Positions 11,023 to 24,044 of a DNA stretch of 64,000 nucleotides are shown in pieces; positions within the stretch are counted from its first letter, which is position 1; every line of letters starts with the position of its first letter. The stretch lies in NCBI GenBank assembly GCA_002205965.3, contig NADL03000692.1, forward strand, positions 1,178,001-1,242,000. The letters run 5' to 3'. Made by a program: the position numbers and the translations under genes. This stretch comes from Kappaphycus alvarezii. Taxonomy: Eukaryota; Rhodophyta; Florideophyceae; Gigartinales; Solieriaceae. Below the pieces are notes generated by a model. It saw only the letters and a list, made by a program, of their open reading frames with translations. It was not told the DNA's origin and did not search any database.

Positions 11023-14000
11023 TTGTTGGTACTGCTCTCATTGCTCACATGCCGTATCACTGCGGAGCCTTTACTAACCTGAATGAACCATAAACCCTCG
11101 TATGGTATTCCTTGACGACCACTCCTCAATGAGAAAAATGCTTAAAATCTAATTTTTACACATTTACTTTTTTGGCGTCATTCGAAAGTATTACAGTACC
11201 TCACGTCTCTTGTCTTCAAATAAATTTTCATGGGTGATTATTTACATTTCATACATCATTTGAACCGCTTTTCGAGGGATTTAAGATTTGATTCAATTTC
11301 TTTTCTCACTTTCGTTTATTATAAATTCTTAATCTGCTATTAACAGAAAACATATTGAAAGTATTTTAAGCTTAATTTACAGAAGTAGAGATTTTCTTTA
11401 TTCCTTTATGTATTATTTACATCCTCTAAAAAAATGCAAAAATATTACTATTTCGGAAAATAATTTCCGGAGCTTTTTCGGAATTTCGCTTGCGGGACCC
11501 GCACGAAAAAATATTTTGAGCTGTAAAATGAACTTCAAAAGTTGAGAAATGTTTTAACCTGGAAAATGAACTTTGAAAACTTGAGAGCTTCCAACATGTC
11601 TTTGCAGATCTGAGTGATAAGTACATGGCGGTTTAAATTTCCCGAGAACATTTTTATGGTTTAGACCATTAGATAAATTAAATTGTTGTTTCTGATTTTA
11701 GTTTTTTCGATCTTACTTAGACATTTAACTTTATTAGGCCTTGAATTTGACCATGAAAATACTCAATTCATTTTAGAAAGCTGACCCAACCTTAGTTTGA
11801 AATGGTTTAAATTTTAAAACTCAATAAAAATCCTTGATTTTCTTGATTAAATACTAATACTTATGACATGGCCTATCTTCTTCAGACATTTTCGGCGTGT
11901 TTGACGAAAAATGATAAAGTTTTTGACCTAAAAAAATCTGATGATATTGAAATCTTTACCATAGACGCCTTAAACGCGGACAGTTTTTCTCCATACTGCT
12001 CGTAATGATCTGAATAGAAATTGTAGGCACTTTTTAGAAATAAAAATGATCATTTACATTTTAGAATCTAGTGAAATTAATGTATATTTTTATACTGTAA
12101 GGCAAAGGAGCTAAAAAAATTTTATTTTGTATTAAATATTTATTTATATCACAAAATATACCTGCTTTAACTTTCCATGGATTTAGAACTTTATGTAAAG
12201 TACGAATGTCTGAATTTTTTCATAGAAATAACGCGAACAAAATTACTAAAAATAATAAAAATAGAAGCACTATTTATAAAGTCTTGTGCACGACAAGTTA
12301 CAACTGTATTTCTCGTTGGAACCGCCTCAGAAAGCTTAGGAAGCCGAATAAAGTAAATAATATCATCTTTGTATCAGAATATATTTATGATATGGCAACG
12401 GAATAGCGAACCACTTGTGGCATGCTAGAAACTTAGACAAGGTATCGGTCCGTTTCCATACTTTTACATGCTACAGATGTTCACCTTGTTTTTTTTTTCT
12501 TCTCACTGTAAACTCAAGAGGATGCAAGAGAATTTTCAGTATGTCTCGATCTATTCTACGGTCGTTACATGAAACTTTTCTTCTGTCTCATTGTTGAAAC
12601 TCAATTCATAGGATGGAGAGCTCGAATGAATATTGAATTAGAAAACCTAAACCTGGAAAATGAATTGCTAATGGAAAACATTCTTACGTACTATACGATA
12701 TCAAATCGAGCAACCTGTCAGTAGCGGGGGAGCGAACGTATGATTTGAAATAAAAAACATCAATGAGATTAAGCTCACGAAATATAATGATTAGACAAAG
12801 GTAAAAAAGGCGTTTTATTGAGTCACCATGAATAGAATGCTGGAGCTTACGGGAGAGTAAAACTGTTGACAAGGTTATTAATATAGCAAAAGTCATTAAA
12901 ATTGGAAGCCGCATCGCCTTGTTCATCTAGTTGACTTGGAGCTGGCACAAGAATCATTCAAGTACAGCCTATCTGGTCCATCAGTAAGTTATAAAATGTA
13001 AAGTTCAATTTTAATCGACTTGCCTATGACCGAAGGCTTGTAATTGTTAAACTAAATCACTGCTTTTGAAGTCATTATAGTTAACTAGTAGACTCCAGTT
13101 TTTAAAAATAAAAACATATTTATGTTTATTCAAATGTATTTTTCTATAAAAAAGGAAAGAATGACGCTTTATTGTTATCCTTCAAATTCGTTGTCTCAAC
13201 TTTTTTAACTATTAGAGTGAGTTTTTCCACCATAATCCCGACAAAGTCTTTATTACAAGCTATTTTCGAGTTCAATGGAGCTCCGGTGTCATCTCAACTC
13301 ATAATAAGAATTGAATGAGAGAAAAAATTGTATAAAGTCCCATTCCGATCACATACATTTATTTCAGGTGTAGAAATCAGTTCATATTAGCCGTTTGTAT
13401 TCATATTTACTCTCTTTATGGCATAAAATCTATGTAATATCTATGTAATTTAATGTACCGTCGACTTTTTATGGTCAGCGACACGCATTTAATCATATTA
13501 TTTGATTCCATTTGTTCAAAACTCCTGCATTTCTCAGATGAAATACAAAGATTGATCTGTGATAGGGTCTTTCGACAATGGCACAGTATATTCTTGTCGC
13601 AGTGAGAAGATCCTGTAACTTTAGAAATTTTCACATTCTTCATCAATAATGGGAAATCCATTTGAATTTTCATTTTCCCTGAACAAACTAATTTGTTGAT
13701 TTTCTATATGTATTATAATTATTTAAACCTTTCCATCATTCTGATTAAAAAATTATCATTAAATTGGGCTAAGAATATTAATAAGCAATCTAGTGGATTT
13801 ACTACTGCGTTCCAGAAACTTCTGTGTTGTGCGCTATATTTCAATTCCAATACTACAAAAAAATAACTTAAATGGTAGAAAAGGACCAGAGAAGGCCGGT
13901 AGGAAACCGTGATAAGTCTAACTTCATTTATCACGTTACAGTATTATTTCTTCAATCCCGATAATTGCTCTGCTAATTTCGGAAAAATTTGTTCAATACT

Positions 14001-15700
14001 GTTATAGGACATTCAAAGGAGAATCTAAAGAATTAACTAAAAAGAATCGGAATTAAAACTATATAATAACCAGATCTACTCACTCAGGAAAGTCGGTCAG
14101 CTTTTAGAGCTTTCTGTAGGAATATATTAAGTTGATTCAAAAAAAAAGAACCTGCTTTTGACTAAAATGAATTCTCCCTTTGTCTAATCATAAAAATTTT
14201 ACTTTTTGGAAATAGTGCCTGACCTTTTTGGAACTCAGTGTTTTTGAAAGAAAACTTCAATGTTATCTAAAGCCTAGCCTTATTACCGAATCCAGAAATA
14301 ACTCCCACGAGAAAATACTTTACAGCAATTCTTAATATTGATCTGGCTGGAGGATGCAATATATGCCTTAATTCTATTAAAGCCCTATGAATTAAAACAA
14401 TGGCATCAGAGTTTAAAACTACTAGATTAGTTATTTCCATATAGTGTAAAGATTTATCATAGCCCTGTACTCAGTTTAGATAATATAAATGTTTTCTGTA
14501 ATACAGGAGTGAATGAATTTCAACAGCAGTGGCTTGAATGCTCAGATCAAGAAATGAGCATTTGATGATATTGAGAGCAACGAAATATTATGAGGATACA
14601 CGGATAATCAATGAAGTGACTCCATGAAACAGCAGTTTTTTCAATTATAACGATCTATTCGATCCATTTGCTTGTTACTATACCTTCAAAACTGGCTTCT
14701 ATGATATTTATTTGGATTTAATAGAATATTTTTTTGCATATAAAAATTTTCAAATACACCCGGGTATTACGATAGATAGGCAAGTTTTTCGAATCCAAGG
14801 AATGAATAAAATGATAGTTATATAAAAAGTTTTGACTTTTTGTAACGAAATAAATAGTCTAGTAACATCAGTTTGGATGCGAATGAGGGCCAAATAAAAG
14901 TCTAAGAATACAATTGCTAAGGGATTTCTCGATATCATTGATATAATACATTAAAATAATTGTGTAGAACTCAAGTGAAAGTTTTTATACGGCTAGGTAG
15001 TTAAATTAAAAGTATCAGCCAAATTAGTCTGAACCACGGCAGCAGTGGAACACATTTTCAAGTTTCAAAAAGCATCTCATAAAACTATTTTCATAATTTT
15101 GCGACCTTTCATAGCAACCAAAAACATTAATTTTATGTGTTTGATATGATTGTGGTAAGCGGCGGGATCATGATTTGAGAAGGCTATAAAATAGTTAAAA
15201 TTGTAGACGTAATTACTGGGATATCTAGCTATCGTAAGCTTTTAGTCGAATTGCCACCATTACGGCGATCCAACAACATCTTTTACATTGTACTTAATAA
15301 TTTTTACCAAGAGTACATATTTAAAGTTGATGCCCATTTCCGATAAAAATTGTAGATAAAGGGAGATATGAAAGGTAAACTGATGTTGTTAATAGATGGT
15401 TTCTTGCCTAACATCTAACGCAAGACTCATTTTTTTAAATCAATCGAAAGTCTTTCGTTATATTTATGGATCCCTGAGTAACTCAAGTTGGCGCTTTTTC
15501 ATTACATCAGACAGTTATTGCAGAAAATTTGGATACGTCTTGACAGTTAGTATCAACTCATAATATCATAGCATGCCTCCCTATCTCTTCACCCAAATGA
15601 TGTAGTGAAGTAATAAATCACTTCCCATCGCATCATGTCTATAATGGGTGCATGCAGATATTTCCTGATACACATTTAACCAAATCTAAGCCAATAAGAA
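11023..15700. other. AT-rich stretch without recognisable genes
   Basis: No ORF here has recognisable motifs, and I saw no tRNA or convincing repeat. It probably represents intergenic or long-decayed sequence. Confidence 0.6.
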
Positions 15701-16100
15701 AACGTCGAGCAAGTCAGATTTTAGAGTGCAGTTGTCCATATTTGGAAATCAGAAAAGGTCCTTTAGGGGCCCTTCGAACTTACCGAATGCGTATCAGATC
15801 GTATTCGCAAGAAATCTGATAGAAAATCTGGCTTATGCACACGCGACTCAAGAAAGCTGCGGCGGTCGTGTGTGCTGCCGCCTACAAAATCTCGCTACGC
15901 GTTTCAATATGTATCCGACAAACCTACAGATGCCGTCGCAGGACCCACAAAGCAGCACAGCATACAAGAAAAGGTCTATTGCATCCATCAAAATCAGAAA
16001 ACAAGCCATAGTGGGTTTCGCTACACTACGTCACTAAAAAGAATTTCTCGAGACGACAAGAAATAATTGAGGGATATTTATGCAAAATTTTCTACCATTA
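15701..16100. other. Patch of higher GC with unrecognised open frames
   Basis: A local GC-richer patch at about 15740-16030 has plus-strand open frames of about 60-100 codons in two frames, neither starting at ATG with recognisable motifs. The minus strand has several stops. I could not assign it to any element found elsewhere in the window. It may be a fragment of a decayed coding region. Confidence 0.2.
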
Positions 16101-16207
16101 TTTGCCAAAAACCGACCATAGAACAGCTTCGCAAGTCTTTATTGCCAGACAATGTCAACAAGAGGGCGCAATCCGTTCCAAACATCAACTGAATTACATG
16201 TTCTTGC

Positions 16208-16375
16208 GTTTTAACACCTGAAAACAAGTTCTATCGCACATCAATTGTGTCAGCTCTTTCGCATTCTGCCGTAAACAATTTCTTTGTGGCTGTTTTAATA
16301 CCTGAAACAAGTTATATCGCACATCAATTGTGTCAGCTCTTTAGCATTCTGCCGTAAACAATTTCTTTGTGGGCT
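16208..16375 (+). repeat. Two-copy tandem repeat, period 84 bp
   Basis: The segment starting with GTTTTAACACCTG at 16208 is repeated from 16292 as GTTTTAATACCTG. Each copy runs through a block with CGCACATCAATTGTGTCAGC and ends near CTTTGTGG. The copies differ at only a few positions, so the duplication is recent compared with the dispersed repeats nearby. Imprecise local duplication during replication or repair is the simplest explanation. Confidence 0.9.
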
Positions 16376-19300
16376 GTACTTTTTGTCCATTAATCTTCTG
16401 AAATCAACTGGACGTCCCGAGGCACTGAAGTTTCTTGTTTATGTTCTATTCTAGCAGAGCGGAAGTCATCAGGCTTTCTTTCGGAGAAGAACCGAAAGTT
16501 GGCATCTTTTGTTAAGAAGGTTGTGCTATAACAGACGGAAAAAGGTTCAAGATGCAAGAATATGGCGAAGCTAGTTTACGAAATACTTACTTTGAAGGGT
16601 ACACCGAACTAGAAGAAGTCACTAACTTTTTTGCGATCAATTTCTTCGAAGAGAGAAAAAATGCTGCTAATGACTTTCCCGGTAGTTGAATTGACGCAAA
16701 AATAGCTGCAGTGTCAGTTTTGTACATTAGAAAATGTCACAAAGTCTGCGATCTCCTGGAAATGCTATAAACAGCGACGCCGCGTTCGTCAATAACAAAT
16801 CTTGCACAAATTGAAAAAAAAGCGCACAGAACCCGAAGGAAATCTCTGGTTACCCGAATCGGAAGAACACACCGCGGTGGGCCTTTTTTTTGCAGCGCAA
16901 AATGCGCAGTGAAAGGAAGAGAGGAAAATTGGTAACTCGTGCGATAAAAGGCCTGTTTGGCTGCTTGAAGTCTAAATTGACAGCGGATGCCGCAAAAAAG
17001 AAGAATACTTATCGAAACCGCAGTCCTTGTACTTAACTTACGAGCTAAAGCAATAGGTATAAATAAAATTGGAAGCATATCTAACCATTCATCTTCTTTA
17101 TAAGTGGTTCGAAGCCCAGAGACGTTTATTAGTTCTCGAATAGTTTCATTTCTGTCGGTTTGCTAACAGAGCCCTAGCAGAGAGCTTTCTGACCATCACC
17201 TCTAGCACGGAATTCATACCCGCTATCATATCTCTTGTTTCGTTTGTGCTCTTCGTCACTAATTCTTTCCCTCTTCATAACATTCGTAATAAACAGCTCT
17301 TGATTTCTAGTCACGTTGGCAGAATTACTACCTGGCACGAATGAGTTCGCAATCACAGCCATTAAATTGCAACATTGATTCTACACTGCTTATTAACGCT
17401 ATGTATATTCTCTAGCTATTTTAACGTACCCCACCATGACTAAATAGCGCAATGTTCCTTACGAGAACCAAAACTACTCTCCTCGCCTTTATCAATTGCT
17501 TTTTCTCCTTCCTTCGTTGAGACATCATCGCAGTCTTCTTTGAGAAGTTTTGTAACTATAGTTCCCTGTATACTACACGCTACCTGTCTCGAACGATGGA
17601 AAACAGGGGGAAAGAAAGGCTCTTGTTTTGGTTTTTTTACATTGCAAAGTTTATCAAATTTTGTCTTCAGTGAGGTATGGTATCATAGTGGGCGTATATT
17701 TGCTTTGCTTCATTGGTCGATCTCCTCTGCGATAGAATGCCACATGTTTGAATCAATTGGTTGAATTCGTATTATAATGTACAAAGAGCTGGTGCTATCT
17801 ACTTTGGTGTAGTTTTGAGAGCCAGTACGGCCTTAAACTCCTTTTCCTGGATGCATGTTTGAGGCGGCAGTAAGTTGAATCATTTGTGAAAACTAGTCTG
17901 TGTGGTGAGGCTTATTAGTTGATTATAGGGACATTTGTTCGATGTCTGGTCCATTAGAGTAGGAGTCTGAGGATATGGTGGGGGTGTAAGGTGCAGCTAA
18001 GACAATTCAACTGTGATGAAAACCGAAAAAGGTATCGTAATTACCGGGGGTTTGTGCTGGTCAATTGGCGCCATCAATTTGTTTTCTGATATGGCTGGAA
18101 TATCTGTATTGCTCTACAAGTGTTTCAAATATGTGATATGCATGTTATCTGAAATTTTCTGCATGCATCCTACAAAAGGCTGTGATTTTCTTATTTTAAA
18201 CAAATGCCGAACGAAATAAAATCTTTTGGCAGCAGTTTAAATGAGAAAATTTCAGAATATTTACCACTTCTTTCTGCGCTGGGAACAGAACTGCCACTAA
18301 AATACTTAGCGAACATAAGAAATTGGTTAGTAAAGAGGCATCAGAGGCCTCTTTGTTTTTGAAATACCAGGAGATTCATTCGCACTATACATAAGGAACA
18401 ATATTTTAAGGAGAGAGGATGTGTTGATAGTTCAGAGTTATATCTATTAATTTCAATTTTCTCACACCAAATCGTAATTTTGTGTTCAAAAAAGCCTCCT
18501 GAAAGCCATTCTTATCTAAATATTTGTTTTCAAGTGTTATATATTCCCAGATACCCTGCGCTCAAAAAGTAGCAACTGAAAATCCTTTTTCTATATTCGA
18601 GAGCACCCGAAGAAGAAACCGTTTTCTGAAAAGAGGTCTTTTTGTAGAAGCTGTTTTCGATTCTGATCTTCAATAATGATCTAAATGAAAAGCAGATATT
18701 GATTTGAGTATTAACTTGTGATTTTTTTCAAGGACTGCGAATAGGGTTGATCATAGATCGCTACAGAGTCAGAATAATACAACTTACTGAATCAGTACGC
18801 AACTTGCGAAATATGTCTACCTGTATAGTACTATAACTCTCACACATATATCTCTTAACAGGGAATCACAGTTTCATAACTTCTTAAATCGAGTCAATCT
18901 ACCTAATCTTAGACTTTCTTTTTTTTGGTTGGCGTTGTAGAAAGTTCTTAGTAATTTCCAGTTAACTATAAATTTGAGTTTCATTTCTAATTTAACAATT
19001 AATTTAGGCCATTGGGTGCCCTAGCTTCCTAGTTACTATATATTTGGCTTAAATAATAGAGCACTGATATCTTTTGATACTAAGTCAATGTATTTTGTGG
19101 CTTACTACTAACTTGACATAGTTTCCATTGTAACTGAATTCTACTACCCAGTCTTAAAAGATGTTGAACTACCAGATCTTCCGAAAGCAGATCTATTCTG
19201 AATACTTAGAGCGAACGACTGTATAACGGTAGACAGAATTACTGCTGTCGGAAATAATTAGTAGTAGTAATTTCATATGTAAACTGCTTATTATTTTTGG

Positions 19301-22300
19301 CAACCAAAATAGACAACCTTTGAGTTTTCAAAAAATGGGATCGCAGTTACGGTAGATATCTCGATATTGCAGATTATAGTCACATTAAATCATAATCTGC
19401 TTACCTTCAATATCAATGAATTGTAAAATAATTTGTGGCTGTAAATGAAAATCGCTCCCCAATAAGCTCTTACAGTTAGGTTGGATTACTATCTTCTATT
19501 ACCGAACTCTTAAGCTTTTCAAAATTTCAAAACAACCACTTTAAACATTTCAAAACAGTCATAAAAAAGATATGAATAGAAAGAATTTCACTTCATCAAA
19601 AAACAATAATAGGTAGGCCTATGCTATAACAAAAAATCGTGAATAAAGTCTTTTTATTCAGAAGGTGTTATTGAAATATTTCTCCCTTGGCTTAAACCGA
19701 ACTTTAAGTTTATTTATTAGTGTACTACGTTCATTTTGATAATACAATTAATATCCCCAATTAATATCCAAATGTATGTTAAACTTAAGTAATCAATATA
19801 TTTCTGAGGATTATTGATCGAAGATGTCCATATTGGCAGAAACAATATTCACACTTAACTTTGTAATATGATGGTAATCCACAGAAGAAATAGGCAATTT
19901 TAAATGATCTTCAAATCATAAAAACTATAAGTTATAACATTAAATTGTACCATTTTCCTTTTCGCAATTTTCATATCTTGTAAACAGAAAAACAAGAATT
20001 AAATGTTACGAAACTAAAATTTTTAATGTTTCTGTAAAATAAAAATAAATTTTATTGTATCTTTTTTAGATGACATTTCCAATCATTAAATTGAACTTCG
20101 GCAGCGCGGCTTTAATTTAAAAAATTCTTATGCTACTCAGTAAAACTCGGTAAAATAATTACTCTTTCAACGAAGTATCTACTAGGGAATTCATACGTGT
20201 CTTATTTTTTACAGAGGTCTTTTTCATTGAACTCTGTATTGTAATGATAGTTTTTAATTAACTAAAATTAAAATTCATCTTCATTACCAACGTGGGAATA
20301 CCAGTCTGAAGGGCTACTATATTCCGCCAAACTTTTTGTACATTTATTTTATTATGCATTCAAAGATCTGGCTAGATGCAGCAAAAAGTACTGTGAATAT
20401 TATTATGATATCAGCTTCGCCTTAGGAAGTACGCCTGTATCTGATACACAAAACTTCAGATCTCATTTGTATGCGGATTTCCAATTTAGTGTCCATGAAA
20501 GGAATTTTACGTCTGTTATCATCAAACATGTAGTCAAAACTGTACAAATATTGTGTGACTTGCACGTGAGAGTCACTACTGCGACTTGAAATCCATGGAA
20601 GCAATGCATTTGTCCTAGTACGAAAAATATTTGCAGTAACTTTTTTTCATCGCATTGTACTTCATTGCTGATTCAATTTAAAGGCCGTGTTGATTAAAAT
20701 ATAAGAGTTCTTGGAAAATATACCAATGTGGTCAGAGAAAGAATAAAAATGATGTAAAAGTAATGCTCTCAAATTTTTATGGCGTTGTCATACCGATAAA
20801 TGAACCTATGTGCTGTTGGATCTATAAGTATCCCATGCAAATAATTACGGATCCTCACAGAAAGGTCCACACTGCAATATTTCTCAGTGAGTTTTTATCT
20901 TTCTACATAGGTCCAGCTACAAAAGGTGTAGTAATCAGTAATATGATATTGGAGTACTTCAGCGGAGATGACTAAAATTTCGCAAAACAGCAAGATGTTA
21001 CACTTTTGAGATTCATAAAAAGTGGAGAGCCTATCCATTAAAACATAAAATCATATATCTTAGTATTCTGGCTAAAATTTATTCTTTTTTATTTTAATTC
21101 AGCAAATTTTCTGTCAGAATCCATGATTATGTACTTAGTCTCATTTTTGTCCAATATGCATCATAACCATACTTTCATTCATTGAAGTTATGAATCTCTA
21201 TCTTCATCCACCTTCCTTTTGGCTCAGAACGTAAACTGAATGCTGCCCTACTAAGCAGGGGCAGATATAGGAGCAATTGGCGATTAATTTTAATCTGATT
21301 TCCACGAACTGTGTCTTTTTATTGAGTGAAAAAGTATATGGATTAGTCGTTTGCATAGAAGCAAAAAAATTAATTTCAACTGGGTGTTTTATACAATAAT
21401 CTCCGGTAATGAAGGGTGCAAAAATCCGCACTTTCAAATTTTATATATCGAAATTTTGGCTGAATCACCCGTAGAAGTGATAACTACCTACGATGCTTGT
21501 GAATTATTGAAAGCAATTTTTCTAGATAGTTATGAGTTCAAACGGACTAAGAACTGTCTTTAGGATTTATTGTCGCCATAAGCATAAATACGCATCCATA
21601 AAATTAATCAATTGAAGCTTTGAACACATACCAAACTGCATTACTGAAAAGGCGGAGGCAAATTAGGAATCCGAATAAGATCCAGTACAAAACCCGATAT
21701 TAGAAGATCTTTAGAGATAATTAGAGTGTAATAGAAATTAGCAGTTGTTTAAATTTCACACTAATAGCTATGTTTATAATTAAAACTAACTATTCGTTAG
21801 TCCTTTATTACTAAAATCGTGATCTCAGATAATTATTCTTTATTCAGATGTTTCCTTGTAGGCATCTTCCGCTCAACCAACAAAATCCCACATAAAGGTA
21901 GCATAACCTAGAAGAAAACTTTCTCTCTAGTTCCGGATCCATACTATCATTCAGACAGTCATATCTGAATATTTGCGCAAAGTATACCGTGGTAGTTTCT
22001 TTTTTCGTGTCAATGCCTTTAGAAATCAGAAATAAGCTACTCTACTTCAGTTAGAAACTAAATTCATTATAGCTCCGTACCGGTACTTTGCCTTTAATTG
22101 AACATAAAAATTTAATCGCCAAGTTCATCCTTCAAAATTTGAGTATTATCAAGGACTCAGAATATATAAAATTAATTTATGAGTTTTAGATACTGCTGAT
22201 GCTTTTCAAGGACCCAAAAATAATTACAAACGTCCTGGGTCTTATTTTGACAGATAAACTTATCAAACGTGTAACTTTTTAGGAAAATTGAAACAAAAAA

Positions 22301-23335
22301 CACCAACACCCGCCTGTCATATGCGAGCATCACGTTTGTAGACTATTAGCTTCCTGATACGAGAAAATTCCAGTGAAGTGTTAGGTTAGGTATTGGAGTT
22401 TAAAAAACAGGAAGGTTCTTTTCCAGATTAAATATTTCACTCCCACTACCGCAGAAATTTCCATCTGCAGGCATCATAATTTAAATGGAGAAAGATCCAT
22501 ATTCAGATCTGGTGAGTATGCTTTCAAAAAATTAGGACATCGAACACATTTGCACATTTTTCCTTTATATTACTCAAAACTTCATGTGCTATTTACCAAG
22601 TGTGGCTCAACATTTGTGTCTTTCCAGACCTCAAAGTTGTATTAAATATTCAAAGGTTACCAACGGTCCCCGACTATCATTCTTCTGTCCAATAAATTTC
22701 AGCTTTCCAAAGGTATTAGTCTTGGGTACATGGGTATTTGGTGGCTGCTGCCTGAATACAATATTTGAAAATATGCAAGAGCTAAATTTCCTCCACAAAC
22801 TATCCGCCACTCACTTTTAAATATACCTCAGTCCCTTTAAAATTATTGCGTGGTATATGGATGCGTCAGGATTGTCATTTTCGAATTATTGGAGTAAATA
22901 TGGACTAATTTTCATCCTGAAATCCCAATGCTGAGTATAAACTACTGTAATCTTGTATACATAGTCCTTCTATACTTCTGAAATAAACCAAAGTAGAACT
23001 TATGAAACATCTTAGAAGCTAGTTGTACCTTATGAATGGTTTTAATCTGTTCTTATTCAAACATTGCGACATTTTTTTCTTAGTAGGAACAATATCATTT
23101 TTTATTTCTGCTTATTTTTTAGCTATTTCAATGAAAAAATGCTACATGCATTTCTTAAATTAATTTTTTTACCATCAAAGATATCAAATTTAGAGCTTCT
23201 TTCTGGAATGTCGGCTCCTTATTATCTATCACTTCTTCCAATATTTTATTATGCCTTTTGATCACATTTATCTATTACTAATTAAGATTTATCTCTAATA
23301 ACAGGCGTTTCCTTGCCTTGCGACCCATATTTCAA
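16376..23335. other. Long AT-rich stretch without recognisable genes
   Basis: The longest open frames (about 16737-17078 and 17174-17362 on the minus strand, about 60-110 codons) have no recognisable domain, and their neighbourhoods are dense in stops. They could be exon remnants but nothing supports that strongly. No RNA gene or element terminus was identified. Confidence 0.5.
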
Positions 23336-23339
23336 CGAT

Positions 23340-23712
23340 TAACACCCGCAATCTCCTCCTTTAACCTCCCTGTAGAATGAATATAACATCCCTCGCTTCT
23401 TTCCGATCTCTATATCCCTGCTGTGGCATCAAATATTTTCTCTTTAAACCGATCAGAGCCTTCCTTGGACACTGCCTTCAGTTTTCTCCTCGAAACCGAA
23501 TCGAAATTAATTGCTTTGGTATTTTGCTCCCTATTTGCTTCTTATTCGCCACTTCAGGCAACTCTACAATGAACTTCATCAATAGGACTCTCTACGGCCT
23601 GACGCTGATATTTGCTAGCTCCAGAAAACTTCTCGATCAATCCTCTGATTAAGCGCTAATCTTCATCTGACTGATCCATACTACTCTCAAAAAAATCCAT
23701 CATCCATGCGTC
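23340..23712 (-). pseudogene. Possible decayed coding frame, unrecognised
   Basis: One minus-strand frame reads with low stop density and a hydrophilic, acidic/basic composition unlike the surrounding AT-rich DNA. It starts near 23710 with MMDFFESSMDQSDED, then a stop, then IRGLIEKFSGASKYQRQ and, further on, RRKLKAVSKEGSDRFKEK. At least four in-frame stops break it. The plus strand is C/T-rich across 23.3-24.0 kb. I do not recognise the protein; it may be a decayed transposon gag-like or host gene, or chance. Confidence 0.2.
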
Positions 23713-24044
23713 GTGCTAAAGGCGGTCCGGAAAAATTTGTTAAAGACAAGGTTACTCGTGGCCGGATGATACTTATCGCAATTTTTAACTCTGGTCTTAT
23801 CTTTAGTCTCAGTAAATACTTCATTAAATTAGTCACACCCTCTACATTTGGTAATTTCTCTATTTTTTACGATTTTCCCCCACACCCTCTATTTTATCCA
23901 ACCTTATGCCCAGAGGGGACTTTTTCCGATTTTCCCTCACTGACATCCTCAATTAATCCCAAACTCTGTGTCTCGGCCCGACTCTCCAATATTCACCTAC
24001 CTCTTACCAGACCATTGTACAAACTCATATTGGCTCGCCCTTAA

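Noticed and set aside
17174-17362. A charged minus-strand 62-codon frame that might be an exon
   Set aside because: No supporting neighbouring exon with clear splice sites could be identified.
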